Assembly: GCF_002355435.1 (NCBI RefSeq)
Contig: NZ_AP017313.1
Span: forward strand, 2,542,001 to 2,606,000
Source: Mucilaginibacter gotjawali
GTDB lineage: Bacteria > Bacteroidota > Bacteroidia > Sphingobacteriales > Sphingobacteriaceae
Direction: 5' to 3'
Length of the DNA: 64,000 nt
Shown here: piece by piece, positions 42,064-50,981 of the stretch
How the letters are laid out: each line of letters begins with the position of its first letter
How positions within the stretch are numbered: the first letter of the stretch is position 1
The notes under the pieces: generated by a model
Databases searched by the model: none
What the model was told of the DNA's origin: nothing
The model's input: only the letters and a program-made list of their open reading frames with translations
Made by a program: the position numbers and the translations under genes

Positions 42064-42695
42064 GGCTTTTGCTTTTGTTGTATCGCTGAATTAACTTTCT
42101 CTAACTCTTTTTCTTGTTTAGCTATTTGTTTCTCTAGATCTTCAGCTCTCCCCAATGCTCGCTTTAATAAGACTTCTTCACTCGGATTGTCAGCGGTCAT
42201 TTGTGCGATTTTTGCTGGGCTTGAGTTGGCAATCGGATCTTTCAAAAATTCTCTAAGTTTTTGAAGATGCTCGGTTATTAAATTTTCAAAAGATGATTTT
42301 GTTTTGAGCAATTCTTCTGTCGATTTGCTAAGATAAACATTTGTTTTAATACTGCTTTTTACTGCTTGTATTTCGGTTGATTTACTCGAATTTAATAGCT
42401 CTTCTGCTGACCGAAAAAGCACCTTCGTTTCGGCTTCCAGTTCACGACCAACGATTTCCGCAGCTTCAACCTCTTCACCAAGTGGCACTATTGCAGAGCC
42501 CAATACAATACCCGTTTTTAAATTAAAAGCAAGAACCTTTGCGCTACCACCAACTATTTTCGCATTTGCTTGTATATTATTGTTATGATTAAGTTTGTTT
42601 TTAACAGCTTCTGGTATCTTTTCGTTGTCATACCCCATCTGACCAGTTTGTATTGCGTGTTTCTCTTCGATAACCCCGCCTGTCCAAGTTTGCAA
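42060..42695 (-). CDS. Orphan RHS C-terminal toxin-tip ORF
   Basis: An open frame of about 211 codons from a TTG: LQTWTGGVIEEKHAIQTGQM, then AKIVGGSAKVLAFNLKTGIVLG (a hydrophobic stretch), a helical middle, and HLQKLREFLKDPIANSSPAKIAQM followed by a coiled-coil-like tail (RALGRAEDLEKQIAKQEKELEKVNSAI). The HLQKL-x-EFLKDP segment resembles C-terminal domains that follow RHS cores and ends in the same way as other polymorphic toxin tips. No start signal or RHS core is in frame, so this is a detached tip, expressed only if fused or reinitiated. The activity of the domain is unknown. Confidence 0.55.
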   Translation of the reverse strand: MQTWTGGVIEEKHAIQTGQMGYDNEKIPEAVKNKLNHNNNIQANAKIVGGSAKVLAFNLKTGIVLGSAIVPLGEEVEAAEIVGRELEAETKVLFRSAEELLNSSKSTEIQAVKSSIKTNVYLSKSTEELLKTKSSFENLITEHLQKLREFLKDPIANSSPAKIAQMTADNPSEEVLLKRALGRAEDLEKQIAKQEKELEKVNSAIQQKQKP

Positions 42696-42829
42696 CTTCC
42701 GTCTCTGCAGGGTCTATCGCAGACGACCCTGCGCTGTAGGATGATGGTAGAACAGTCAAATCCCGGCAATCTTAAGTTGATGGTCATATTTCCTGCGTAT
42801 ACGTCAAAAAGAGAAGGCATCAATTAGCA
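42696..42829 (-). pseudogene. Degenerate end of an RHS core
   Basis: The minus-strand reading includes DVYAGNMTINLRLPGF, corresponding to the usual RHS segment (NLRFPGQYYDxETGLHYN), and then passes out of frame into the toxin tip. It shows that the tip below was once fused to an RHS barrel and that the junction has decayed. Confidence 0.5.
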
Positions 42830-42840
42830 ATGCCTATGTT

Positions 42841-43518
42841 TTACATTGGTTGTTTTATGCCATCCAGGTATTTATTAAAATCAAACTTCCCACAATTAAC
42901 ATCGTTCGTAAATTGCCGCACAGATTTATTTATTAGTTCGATTTTATAAGGGTCGTGAATTAGCCCGAATACTTGTCCATTTTTGTCAATAGCAATATAA
43001 TTTCCGTCTTCCAGGTCCTTAATCTGGTAGTAAAATTTTCCATCGATTTCAAATTCACTTAGGTCATCAAGCGTTAATTTATCTGACGACAATCCCTTAA
43101 CCAGTTTTTCAATTTTACTATCGTTTGCAAACTTTTTCATGTCTTTTTCAAGCATTGAAAGATCAAACCGGAAGGTTTTAAACTTTAAAATATTCTTTTC
43201 AATTCCAAATCCGATCCAAAGTCCGCGGTGAACGGTGATAGTGAGGGGGTATTTATTTTCGCCCTCTATAACAATGATGTTTTTAAGTTCAAACGGTTTT
43301 TCCCGGGTCATTGACTTATCTGACTGTGACGGGTCAAAACCAATGTGATAGTGATGTCCTTTCAAAGAAAAGTTAACACCGAATCTCCTATAAAGTCCTT
43401 TGTGAAGGCCATCTGATAAAAACCGGAATTCAGTTGGTAGCTGTTGAAAAAGAGTATCAAAAAAAACGAACGCTTTCCCTTTAATTTTCCAACTTGTCTT
43501 TTTGAATAGGGTAAACAT
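42841..43518 (-). CDS. Unrecognised cytoplasmic protein, possible immunity protein
   Basis: 225 residues without signal peptide or membrane segment. SWKIKGKAFVFFDTLFQQLP, LKGHHYHIGFDPSQSDKS, VHRGLWIGFGIEKN and a C-terminal DGNYIAIDKNGQVFGLIHDPYKIELINKSV. The last part has the look of SUKH-type immunity proteins (a beta strand with a DxNG turn), but I am not sure. It lies in the RHS patch, same strand, 146 nt upstream of the toxin tip, so a protective role is plausible. Inference only. Confidence 0.5.
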   Translation of the reverse strand: MFTLFKKTSWKIKGKAFVFFDTLFQQLPTEFRFLSDGLHKGLYRRFGVNFSLKGHHYHIGFDPSQSDKSMTREKPFELKNIIVIEGENKYPLTITVHRGLWIGFGIEKNILKFKTFRFDLSMLEKDMKKFANDSKIEKLVKGLSSDKLTLDDLSEFEIDGKFYYQIKDLEDGNYIAIDKNGQVFGLIHDPYKIELINKSVRQFTNDVNCGKFDFNKYLDGIKQPM

Positions 43519-43545
43519 TTTGACGGCTGTTATTGATTGGTGGTG

Positions 43546-44634
43546 TTATTTGCTGATCTTCAGGATCATGTTATAGCCGTAGTCAGCCACGTACACATTG
43601 CCAGCAACATCAAGCGCTATGCCATAGGGCCCCTTAAATAATTTGCTGGCGGTTGTGCCTGTAACGCCCAGCGTTGTTACAACACCCGCCGGGGTAATTT
43701 CGCGTACGATGTTATTGCCATAGTCGGCTACATAAACATTGCCTGAAGCATCAACCGCAACACCGGTAGGGCCGTTAAACGATGCCTTTGTGCCGGTGGC
43801 ATTGTCGGCGCCACGGGCTCCGCTGCCTGCAAAAGTGCTTACCACACCGGCAGGGCTTATCTCGCGGATCAGGTTATTGCCTTCGTCGGCTACGTAAACA
43901 TTCCCCGCAGCATCAACAGCAACGCCTGTTGGCTGGTTGAAGGTAGCAGAAGTATCAGCGCCATTGTTTGCACCGGCCGAGTCTTTTCCTGCCAATGTTG
44001 TTACCATACCCGTATTGCTGATTTTGCGGATCAGGTTATTGCCATAGTCGGCCACGTAAACGTTGCCTGTAGCATCAACAGCCACTCCCTGCGGGTAATT
44101 AAATGAAGCGCCCGCAGCAGGGCCATTGGCGTTACCCCGGGCGCCGCTGCCTGCTAAAGTAGTAACCACCCCGGCCGGGCTAATCTTGCGTATCAACTGG
44201 TTAATGTTATCTGCTACATAAATATTTCCGGCAACATCAACAGCCACACCGGTGGGTTGGTTAAATAATGCATAGGTACCTGTGCCGTTGGCAAAGCCTT
44301 CGGTGCTGCCGGCAAAAGTGGTTACTGCGGCCGTCGGGCTGATTTTACGGATAAGATTATTGCGGAAGTCCGCCACATAAACATTCCCGGCAGCATCCAC
44401 GGCGACACCGGTAGGTTGGTAAAAAGTGGCATAAGCACCTGTGCTGTTTATCGATCCCTGGGCGCCGCTGCCTGCTAAAGTACTTACGCTTACTGCAGAA
44501 GAAGCGGGCACTTTGTTAAATTCAAGTTCGTTACCGCAGGCAGCGATAAAAAGTGCAACTATCGCCAGTAAAAAAAAGCTATTTTTAATGGAGGCGGGAT
44601 GATGTGGATTTGCGTTTAAGTTTTTTAAAGGCAT
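43546..44634 (-). CDS. NHL-repeat lipoprotein
   Basis: 362 residues from 44634, chosen because the Met precedes a lipoprotein signal (FFLLAIVALFIAACGNE, lipobox FIAAC). The mature part has six NHL beta-propeller blades with the pattern QPTGVAVDAAGNVYVADxxNNLIRKISPxGVVTTLAGSG, at about 56-residue spacing. It would sit on a membrane surface as a six-bladed propeller. NHL proteins bind ligands or act as lyases; no catalytic clues here. Highly repetitive DNA makes it prone to copy-number change. Confidence 0.88.
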   Translation of the reverse strand: MPLKNLNANPHHPASIKNSFFLLAIVALFIAACGNELEFNKVPASSAVSVSTLAGSGAQGSINSTGAYATFYQPTGVAVDAAGNVYVADFRNNLIRKISPTAAVTTFAGSTEGFANGTGTYALFNQPTGVAVDVAGNIYVADNINQLIRKISPAGVVTTLAGSGARGNANGPAAGASFNYPQGVAVDATGNVYVADYGNNLIRKISNTGMVTTLAGKDSAGANNGADTSATFNQPTGVAVDAAGNVYVADEGNNLIREISPAGVVSTFAGSGARGADNATGTKASFNGPTGVAVDASGNVYVADYGNNIVREITPAGVVTTLGVTGTTASKLFKGPYGIALDVAGNVYVADYGYNMILKISK

Positions 44635-44743
44635 TGCTGATGGGGTTGAGCCTGGTCTAACTCTTCCCAAAGATAATATACAATTGCCAATTGTGAAACC
44701 GGTTTATTCATTAATCGCCTGCTAATTTAATTAAAATTACCCA

Positions 44744-44766
44744 CCCGGATTAAAAGTTAATCCGGG
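44744..44766 (-). terminator. Hairpin after uspA
   Basis: CCCGGATTAA, loop AAG, TTAATCCGGG: a perfect 10-bp stem 37 nt beyond the UspA stop on the minus strand. A U-tract is not obvious, so termination is only likely. Confidence 0.55.
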
Positions 44767-44802
44767 GGTAATGTTTACAACCAGGTTCAGGATCGAATAG
44801 TA

Positions 44803-45636
44803 TTATCCCGGGAAAACCAATACCGGGATGTTATTGTCTTTTAATACACTTTTACTTTTGCTGCCGATCAATAATTCTTCCATCAAATAGTGTTTGTGAT
44901 GTACCATGGCTATCAGGCTGGCATTTACATCTTCAGCAAACTCATTTAACTGCCTTGCAATATTTTTGCGCGGGAAAGTGATTACCGATAGTTTTGAATA
45001 GTTGATATGCTCTTTGGTTTTAGCCAGGTAGCTATCCGCCACCATATCATTCTTGTCGGTAAAATGGGTGACGATGATTTGCGCACCGTCGTCATTAGCC
45101 AAACGTGTCAGAAACCTGGTAACATCTTTATAGTCGGCAACAAGATCATTAGCAAATACAATGGTTTTAAGCCGGTGATACCTGAAGTTTTGGGGTACAA
45201 ATATAACAGGGCAGGGGGCATCGTCCATGATATTGCCGGTATCACTGCCGTTAATTAAATGGGATAAAGTATTGCCGCTTTTTGATCCTGTTATAATCAG
45301 GTCGATATTTTCATTAACAGCTAATTGCTTAACATTCAGGCCTAAATTATACCCGGCTTCGTCTAATAGGGTAATGGAGGGTATGTATGTCCGCGGCTCC
45401 AGGTGCTGTTGTAAATTAAATTGAAGTTTTTTTAATTCATCCATGTTTTCATCCACCATGGTTGTAAAATCCTCATATAGCCATGCGCCCGATTCGGGGA
45501 CGTTTAAAGCACGTACTTTCTCAAATGAATGGTACAGGATCAGGTCGGCATTAAAATGTTGCGCCATCCTTAAGGCATAAAGTGCTGCGTTTTCAGCCTT
45601 TTTCGAAAAATCAGTCAATACAAGTATCTTTTTCAT
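44803..45636 (-). CDS. Universal stress protein, two UspA domains
   Basis: 277 residues from the Met at 45636 (MKKILVLTDFSKKAENAALYALRMAQHFNADLILYHSFE). Two tandem UspA units: the first ends with IDLIITGSKSGNTLSHLINGSDTGNIMDDAPCPVIFVP (ATP-loop-like G-x2-G-x9-G), the second with NASLIAMVHHKHYLMEELLIGSKSKSVLKDNNIPVLVFP. Typical Bacteroidota stress protein of the double-domain kind. It is cytoplasmic; the ligand may be ATP. It may share a transcript with the CDF gene upstream. Confidence 0.88.
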   Translation of the reverse strand: MKKILVLTDFSKKAENAALYALRMAQHFNADLILYHSFEKVRALNVPESGAWLYEDFTTMVDENMDELKKLQFNLQQHLEPRTYIPSITLLDEAGYNLGLNVKQLAVNENIDLIITGSKSGNTLSHLINGSDTGNIMDDAPCPVIFVPQNFRYHRLKTIVFANDLVADYKDVTRFLTRLANDDGAQIIVTHFTDKNDMVADSYLAKTKEHINYSKLSVITFPRKNIARQLNEFAEDVNASLIAMVHHKHYLMEELLIGSKSKSVLKDNNIPVLVFPG

Positions 45637-45750
45637 TTCACCGGGATTTGCGAACAAAATTGGAGTATCCGGTTCATTGATAAAATGACGGCAGTCATAA
45701 TTTAAGTTGATTTTGGATAATAAATGGGATCTGATTAAGTTGCCATGCTT

Positions 45751-46659
45751 TTATTGCAAGCCATCGGCCGCTACAGGTTCAATAAAGATCTGTTTGATGC
45801 GGGGGAATTCCTTTTTAATCGTTTTGGTGATTCTTTCTATAGCGTCAGTAATCTGGTGGGTGGTCAGGTCGTCTTTAAAAACGGTATTTAACTGCAGGAT
45901 CACTTCTTCGGGGGCAAGGTACATCGAGAAATGCTTTTTAACTTTTACCACCGACCCGTCGCTTTCCGTAAGGGCCACTATGCGCCGGATTGTTTTCCGG
46001 CTCGTGGTTTCGCCCATTAAAAGGCTTTTACTCTCATTTACCAATATCAGCGAAATAATGATCAGCATCACGCCAATGGCCATGGAAGCCATGCCATCGA
46101 TATGCGGGTTATGGTAATAACGCCCGATAGCGATGCCGGCAAAGGCAATAACCAGGCCCGCTACGTCGCCTGCGTCACCCAGCAGGGTAATAAATGTAGA
46201 AGGATCCTTGCTGTCTTTTATGGCTCTCCAGAAAGACCGTTTGCCCCGCTCGACATTAAAAACCTTTAATACATTATAAAGCGAAATACAGGTAAACAGG
46301 AAAGCGGTTAACAAAACGCCGTAGTTCCAGGCGGGGCTGCCTTCAAACACAGGATGCTGAAAATGGTAGTAACCTTCGTAAAAGGAAACACAGCCGCCTA
46401 CAATGAAAATGATCAGCGATACGATAAAAGACCAGAAATACAATTCCCTGCCGTAGCCAAAAGGTCTTTCTTTATCAGGTAATTTCTTACTGATTTTAAC
46501 GCCCCATATCAGTAATAACTGGCTGCTTGCGTCGATAATGGAATGGATCCCTTCAGCAATCATTGCGGCGCTGCCTGTAAAAGCGGCTGCTATGAATTTC
46601 GACAATGCGATCAATAAGTCGGCTGCCAGAGAAATATAAATAAATGACCTTGACTCCAT
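45751..46659 (-). CDS. Cation diffusion facilitator family transporter
   Basis: 302 residues. Six membrane helices: SFIYISLAADLLIALSKFIAAAFTGSAAMIAEGIHSIIDASSQLLLIWG contains the TM2 metal-site histidine and aspartate (H-x3-D), followed by SFIVSLIIFIVGGCVSFYEGYYH and GDAGDVAGLVIAFAGIAIG (TM5 site with D-x3-D). A C-terminal cytoplasmic ferredoxin-like domain is present (VVKVKKHFSMYLAPEEVILQLNTVF). Exports Zn2+, Fe2+ or Mn2+ with proton exchange. The metal cannot be read from sequence. Confidence 0.9.
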   Translation of the reverse strand: MESRSFIYISLAADLLIALSKFIAAAFTGSAAMIAEGIHSIIDASSQLLLIWGVKISKKLPDKERPFGYGRELYFWSFIVSLIIFIVGGCVSFYEGYYHFQHPVFEGSPAWNYGVLLTAFLFTCISLYNVLKVFNVERGKRSFWRAIKDSKDPSTFITLLGDAGDVAGLVIAFAGIAIGRYYHNPHIDGMASMAIGVMLIIISLILVNESKSLLMGETTSRKTIRRIVALTESDGSVVKVKKHFSMYLAPEEVILQLNTVFKDDLTTHQITDAIERITKTIKKEFPRIKQIFIEPVAADGLQ

Positions 46660-46748
46660 TGAACGTTGTTTTGAAAGGTGCGGTTTTTACCCAAATTTAG
46701 TTAACAATAATTAAACCCGGGTGTTAGGCCTTGCAGGCATTTTTTGCC

Positions 46749-47270
46749 TTAATTACAGCTTTGATCAGTGGTAACCAGTTTTTTAAGGTCGAAGCCCTTG
46801 CTGGCGGCAAGCTCAGTGAGCTTGCGATAGGTAGCCTCATCCATTTTGGGTTTGCGGCTCAATATCCAAAGATATTTGCGGTTGGGGTGGCCAACCATCG
46901 CATAACTATAATCGGGGGCAAGCGCAATTATCCAGTATTTACCGCTAAAGGGCCAAAAAAACGATACGCTGAGTTTGGCGTTGGTCCGTTTATCTTTAAC
47001 CACTGCTTTGCCGTTCGCGGTTGTGGTTTTGCCATTTCTATTGCAGGTGTTTTTTACGGCGATGTCCCCATTGCTTTTGAGGCTGTATTGGGCGATGGTG
47101 CAGGTGCAGCCCTTTTCAAAAAACTGCGGAAATGCGGCTATTTCGTACCATTTTCCCAGGTATTTTTGCAGATCGACATGGCCGACGGTTTCAAGGGGCT
47201 TGTTTTGCGCCCGTAAAGAAAAAATGGGAATAGATAGAAAAGCCAGGAAAGCGAGCAGTTGTTTTTTCAT
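46749..47270 (-). CDS. Lipocalin family protein, Blc type
   Basis: 173 residues with a signal peptide (MKKQLLAFLAFLSIPIFSLRAQ). The lipocalin motif GKWYEIAAFPQFFEKGCTC and the C-terminal PDYSYAMVGHPNRKYLWILSRKPKMDEATYRKL are those of bacterial lipocalins (Blc/Lcn). It would bind a hydrophobic ligand at the envelope. No lipobox Cys at the cleavage site, so it is probably soluble in the periplasm. Confidence 0.9.
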   Translation of the reverse strand: MKKQLLAFLAFLSIPIFSLRAQNKPLETVGHVDLQKYLGKWYEIAAFPQFFEKGCTCTIAQYSLKSNGDIAVKNTCNRNGKTTTANGKAVVKDKRTNAKLSVSFFWPFSGKYWIIALAPDYSYAMVGHPNRKYLWILSRKPKMDEATYRKLTELAASKGFDLKKLVTTDQSCN

Positions 47271-47288
47271 GAGGTTGATATAAATTTG

Positions 47289-47534
47289 TTATAGTTTAAA
47301 AAAACCAAGTTCATCTTTTGTTTTGTCGGCATAACCCCATTCTTCATTTTCTTTCAATTCGGGGTATTTCACCCTGGTGTCTTTTAAAATGCAGGCCACC
47401 ATCCAAACAATAAAAAAGGGTGACACAATGTATAAATAAGGTACCAGTATAAATAATAAACCAGTATTTATCAAAATAATATAAATTACCAGGTACGCTG
47501 TCATTACAAAGATTGATTTTTTTGCGCTGAGCAT
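47289..47534 (-). CDS. Small membrane protein of unknown function
   Basis: About 81 residues starting at 47534 (MLSAKKSIFVMTAYLVIYII); a longer frame to 47588 is possible. Two membrane helices (SIFVMTAYLVIYIILINTGLLFIL and YIVSPFFIVWMVACIL) and a polar tail (RVKYPELKENEEWGYADKTKDELG). It lies 18 nt upstream of the lipocalin on the same strand, so is probably cotranscribed with it. No known family. Confidence 0.6.
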   Translation of the reverse strand: MLSAKKSIFVMTAYLVIYIILINTGLLFILVPYLYIVSPFFIVWMVACILKDTRVKYPELKENEEWGYADKTKDELGFFKL

Positions 47535-47690
47535 AATTTTAATATTAAATCCGATAAATAAACAGCTTGAAATATAAATATGTTTCAAGGGCCCGAATAA
47601 ATATTAACTAAATAATAGCGATTTGTAAAAATGGCAGGTTTAAAACCTAATAGCCCCGGTGTTGTTATCATTAACAACAATATGTCAACT

Positions 47691-47921
47691 ATGAAAAACA
47701 TAATTCTGATTACTTCATTTGCTTTCGGCTTAGGTTTGTTCGCATCGTGTTCTGGCAACAATACCTCCAAAAACTCAAAGGATACGGTGATCAACACCTA
47801 TAAAATACCTAAGGATACTTCGAAAGCGGATACCAGCAAGGTTAACAGCGCCGACAATACCGCAACGGGCGGAGCCGGTAATACCGTAGATACCGTAAAA
47901 CCCGGTAAAGAGAAGAAGTAA
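47691..47921 (+). CDS. Small lipoprotein
   Basis: 76 residues from the ATG at 47691; the longer frame begins upstream without a signal peptide. MKNIILITSFAFGLGLFASCSGNN has a lipobox (FASC) and an acylatable cysteine. The mature part is short, hydrophilic and rich in Ser, Thr, Lys and Asp (TSKNSKDTVINTYKIPKDTSKADTSK), probably disordered. No known family. Confidence 0.6.
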   Translation: MKNIILITSFAFGLGLFASCSGNNTSKNSKDTVINTYKIPKDTSKADTSKVNSADNTATGGAGNTVDTVKPGKEKK

Positions 47922-48044
47922 ATACCTGTTAACGTGCTGATATTTGCGTTTTTGGATTTATAACAGATATAATACACAAAGGGTGCCTTGTAGGTTTTTT
48001 AAAAAAATTATATTTGGTTTCTAATCTGAGTTAAACCAGCCAGG

Positions 48045-49388
48045 ATGAAACCTTTATTTATTGCTCTTATGATTTGTGTATGTACCGTTATGGCCAAAGG
48101 CCAGCCAGTCGCCGGTCAAACCACGGTTACTGAATGGCAATATGGTAAAAACGGGGCTGTTTCAATAACTTATGATGATGGCTCATATAACCAATTTAAA
48201 TATGCGCTGCCGGTAATGCAAAGGCTTGGTTTGCCCGCTACCTTTTTTGTTATTACAGGCGGTATCCCGGGCTCAAAATATCACGGGCGTTTCATTGGCA
48301 GGCCCGTAAATACTATTATTGCCGAATCGGCAACTATACCAACAACTGCACAAAACTTTTTTGAAAGATGCTCAGCAGCGGGTTATTTGGGCTATAAGGG
48401 AACTATTACTTATCACACCAGAGCCGCAGGCCTTTACGACGATGGAAAAACAGAACAGGCATTTCAACTGATGGATGAGTTGTATGCCAAAGTCAGGCAT
48501 GGCGACTTTCAACCCGGTTATCAACCCTGCGATGAGGTATTGCAGGAAAAAGGATCGACATGGGAAGATTTCAGGAGGGATGCAGCCAAAGGCTATGAGT
48601 TTGCAAGCCATTCCATTACCCATGCTGGTATGCCGGGACTTGACTCTGCAAATATTGTTTATGAACTGACGAAAAGCAAGGAAGAGATCAGGAACCAGAT
48701 GGGCGAAAAATATACCTTTTCGGCCGAGGTGCCTTATGGTTACGAAAATGCAAGGGTAATGAGCATAGCGTATAAAATTTACCCCGCATTACGTAACCGC
48801 ATGCCCGAAGCCTGGTTAACTGAGCTTGACCGTCCAAGTAAAAAGACACCGGCAGTTAATGATAGGGATTATGTACAATGGCAGCGCGAGATCAATACCA
48901 GGGCGCCATTACCACTCATGAAGGCGTGGGTGGATACCGCTGTTGCCCGCAAAGATACCTGGCTGGTGCTGGTAATTCATGGCGTAGAGGGGCTTGGTTA
49001 CGAGGCAAGGCCGGTTTCTTTACTGGATACTTATTTTCAATACATCAAAAGCTTTAATGATAAATTATGGGTAGCCACTTTTGGCGATGTAACCAAATAC
49101 ATGCGGGAGCGGGAAGCCTGTACCGTTCAAAGTAAAATAATTAATGGTAAGGTAAAAATAACTCTTAGTCAGTCGCTCGATAAAAAAATGTACTATTTGC
49201 CCTTAACGCTTAAAACCTACGTGCCCGCCGGTTGGAAAAAGGTAAATGTCAGGCAAGGCAAAAGAGTGCAGTCAGTAAGTACAATGAAAGACGAAAAGGG
49301 GAGGTACCTGCTTTACCAGGCCGCTTTGGACAGTGCGCCAATAACTCTGTCCGGATTTCAGTATTTTCCCCCGCAGGCTATCGAATGA
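48045..49388 (+). CDS. Secreted polysaccharide deacetylase family protein
   Basis: 447 residues with a signal peptide (MKPLFIALMICVCTVMAKGQPVAG). NodB-like motifs: AVSITYDDGSYNQFKYALPVM (metal Asp pair), LGLPATFFVITGG, FASHSITHAGMPG (H-x3-H metal motif), and LVLVIHGVEGLGYEARP. The C-terminal 90 residues form a beta domain (VKITLSQSLDKKMYYLPLTLKTYVPAGWKKVNVRQG). It would remove N- or O-acetyl groups from a polysaccharide. Alone on the plus strand, facing the LuxC-like gene. Confidence 0.88.
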   Translation: MKPLFIALMICVCTVMAKGQPVAGQTTVTEWQYGKNGAVSITYDDGSYNQFKYALPVMQRLGLPATFFVITGGIPGSKYHGRFIGRPVNTIIAESATIPTTAQNFFERCSAAGYLGYKGTITYHTRAAGLYDDGKTEQAFQLMDELYAKVRHGDFQPGYQPCDEVLQEKGSTWEDFRRDAAKGYEFASHSITHAGMPGLDSANIVYELTKSKEEIRNQMGEKYTFSAEVPYGYENARVMSIAYKIYPALRNRMPEAWLTELDRPSKKTPAVNDRDYVQWQREINTRAPLPLMKAWVDTAVARKDTWLVLVIHGVEGLGYEARPVSLLDTYFQYIKSFNDKLWVATFGDVTKYMREREACTVQSKIINGKVKITLSQSLDKKMYYLPLTLKTYVPAGWKKVNVRQGKRVQSVSTMKDEKGRYLLYQAALDSAPITLSGFQYFPPQAIE

Positions 49389-49392
49389 TCCA

Positions 49393-50418
49393 TCAATTAT
49401 TCGTCAAAAACGCCATCGTATCCACCCCGTCAGCATAATCCCACAACGCAGGTTGCTGGCTTTGGCCAAAATTAACCACCTGGTTATTTACTTCCAATGG
49501 AATTGCGCTAACTATACATTGGATCCGGTCGCTTTCTTCAACCAGTTTTGATTTTGCTTCTTCAAGATCATCGTAATATTCAAAATACAATACGCCGAGC
49601 GGAGAGGCCAGGCGGGTATCTTCTTTTAAAAGCAAAAAGTTGTTATCCAGGTGTCTGTCGCTGTTGACCAGGTAAATTGATTTGTTATAAAAATAATTGT
49701 TGTTGTATTTGTTATGGTTGATGATGTCGTTATAAACTTCTATCGATTCAAAAAAGAAATTGAAGTTATAACCTTTTGGTACCAGTAATTTGGATACATT
49801 ACGGCAGCCTAATCCAAAATAATCAAATATATCGTGGCCAAGCTGGTACAATTGTTCGGCAGTTTCATCACCGCGTAATACCGCAACGCTGCTCCTGTTT
49901 TTACGGATGATGTTGGGTACTTTGCCAAAATAATATTCAAAATAACGTGAGGTGTTATTGCTGCCGGTGGCAATAACGGCGTCAAAGTCAGTCAGCCTTT
50001 CTACAAAACTGTATTGCTCTTTAAAATGAGGTTCTATGGTGGCTAATATCTCCAGAATGCATTTTATAAGGCGGGCATCCTGTGATGATGCTTTAATCAG
50101 TGCATAATTGCCGGAGATCAAAACACACAGTACATCATGAAAGCCAACCAACGGGATATTGCCTGCCAGGATCAGCCCCACTTTTTTTCCGGAACCGGTA
50201 TTTTCAACAGAATAATTATCCAACCACGTGCTGAGGTCTCTTTCATTTAACATTAACCCAATGGCTTTTACCGCATGTAAAACACTATTGACGGTAAACC
50301 AGGCGTTGTAATGATGTTCCGTTTCGATGATGGCAAGCAGGTTTTCATCAGGGGTAATTAACCTGGCGCCAAGATTAGAAAAAATATTTATGAGCTGTGA
50401 TTTGTTAAATTTTGACAT
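49393..50418 (-). CDS. Acyl-CoA reductase-like protein (LuxC-related)
   Basis: 341 residues. GLILAGNIPLVGFHDVLCVLISGNYALIKASSQDARLIK (NAD-binding of the aldehyde-dehydrogenase fold), VIATGSNNTSRYFEYYFGKVPNIIRKNRSSVAVLRG, and FDYFGLGCRNVSKLLVPKGYNF with a conserved nucleophilic Cys. It matches the LuxC/acyl-CoA reductase group found in many Bacteroidota, usually next to a 4Fe-4S ferredoxin gene, as here (divergent, 100 nt). Reaction inferred: NADPH-dependent acyl-thioester to aldehyde. The in vivo substrate is unclear. Confidence 0.85.
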   Translation of the reverse strand: MSKFNKSQLINIFSNLGARLITPDENLLAIIETEHHYNAWFTVNSVLHAVKAIGLMLNERDLSTWLDNYSVENTGSGKKVGLILAGNIPLVGFHDVLCVLISGNYALIKASSQDARLIKCILEILATIEPHFKEQYSFVERLTDFDAVIATGSNNTSRYFEYYFGKVPNIIRKNRSSVAVLRGDETAEQLYQLGHDIFDYFGLGCRNVSKLLVPKGYNFNFFFESIEVYNDIINHNKYNNNYFYNKSIYLVNSDRHLDNNFLLLKEDTRLASPLGVLYFEYYDDLEEAKSKLVEESDRIQCIVSAIPLEVNNQVVNFGQSQQPALWDYADGVDTMAFLTNN

Positions 50419-50458
50419 ATATATGGTATGTATTTCGCCTCACAAAACCTTTTTTTGT

Positions 50459-50466
50459 TATATTTG
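50459..50466 (+). promoter_or_regulatory. -7 box of the ferredoxin promoter
   Basis: TATATTTG, exact TAnnTTTG match, 53 nt upstream of the ferredoxin start. The -33 element is not obvious at the expected 19-nt distance. Confidence 0.5.
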
Positions 50467-50518
50467 CAAGCCTTTAATAAAAGGCAAAGTTAATCGAGAA
50501 TATAAGATATAGAGAACT

Positions 50519-50872
50519 ATGGCGATTAAAATCACCGACGAATGTATAAATTGCGGAGCTTGTGAGCCCGAATGCCCCAATAATGCTATTTATGATGCAG
50601 GCGCAGCATGGCGCTTTTCGGATGGAACAGGGTTAAAAGGGTTGATAGATTTTGGTGATGGCAATACATTAAATGCCGAAGAAACACAAGCTGCACTTTC
50701 GGATGATATTTACTATATTGTGCCAGATAAATGTACTGAATGTGTAGGTTTTCATGACGAACCGCAGTGCGCAGCCGTTTGCCCGGTTGATTGCTGTGTG
50801 GATGACGAGGATGTACGTGAAACAAAAGAGGAGCTGTTGGCAAAAAAGGAATGGCTCCATTTGAATGAATAA
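50519..50872 (+). CDS. 4Fe-4S dicluster ferredoxin
   Basis: 117 residues. First cluster motif CINCGACEPECPNN, second CTECVGFHDEPQCAAVCPVDCC; between them a long insert (AIYDAGAAWRFSDGTGLKGLIDFGDG). This long-insert 2[4Fe-4S] type is widespread in Bacteroidota and is a cytoplasmic electron carrier. It lies divergent to the LuxC-like reductase, and the two may be functionally linked. A strong terminator follows. Confidence 0.93.
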   Translation: MAIKITDECINCGACEPECPNNAIYDAGAAWRFSDGTGLKGLIDFGDGNTLNAEETQAALSDDIYYIVPDKCTECVGFHDEPQCAAVCPVDCCVDDEDVRETKEELLAKKEWLHLNE

Positions 50873-50896
50873 CCAATTATAAGATATTAAGATAAG

Positions 50897-50931
50897 AAGG
50901 GGAGGTGAATTTTGTTTGCCTTCCCTTTTTT
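50897..50931 (+). terminator. Terminator after the ferredoxin gene
   Basis: AAGGGGAGG, a 13-nt loop, CCTTCCCTT and then a run of Ts. A 9-bp stem with one G-U pair and a U-tract, 25 nt after the stop. Confidence 0.8.
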
Positions 50932-50981
50932 GTTTCTTGCAACTTTAAAAATTAAGCTTTCGTAAACAGGCCTACTTTTCT

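Noticed and set aside
43600..44450. Periodic DNA of the NHL gene considered as a tandem repeat locus or CRISPR
   Set aside because: The periodicity is fully explained by NHL protein repeats in a single open frame.
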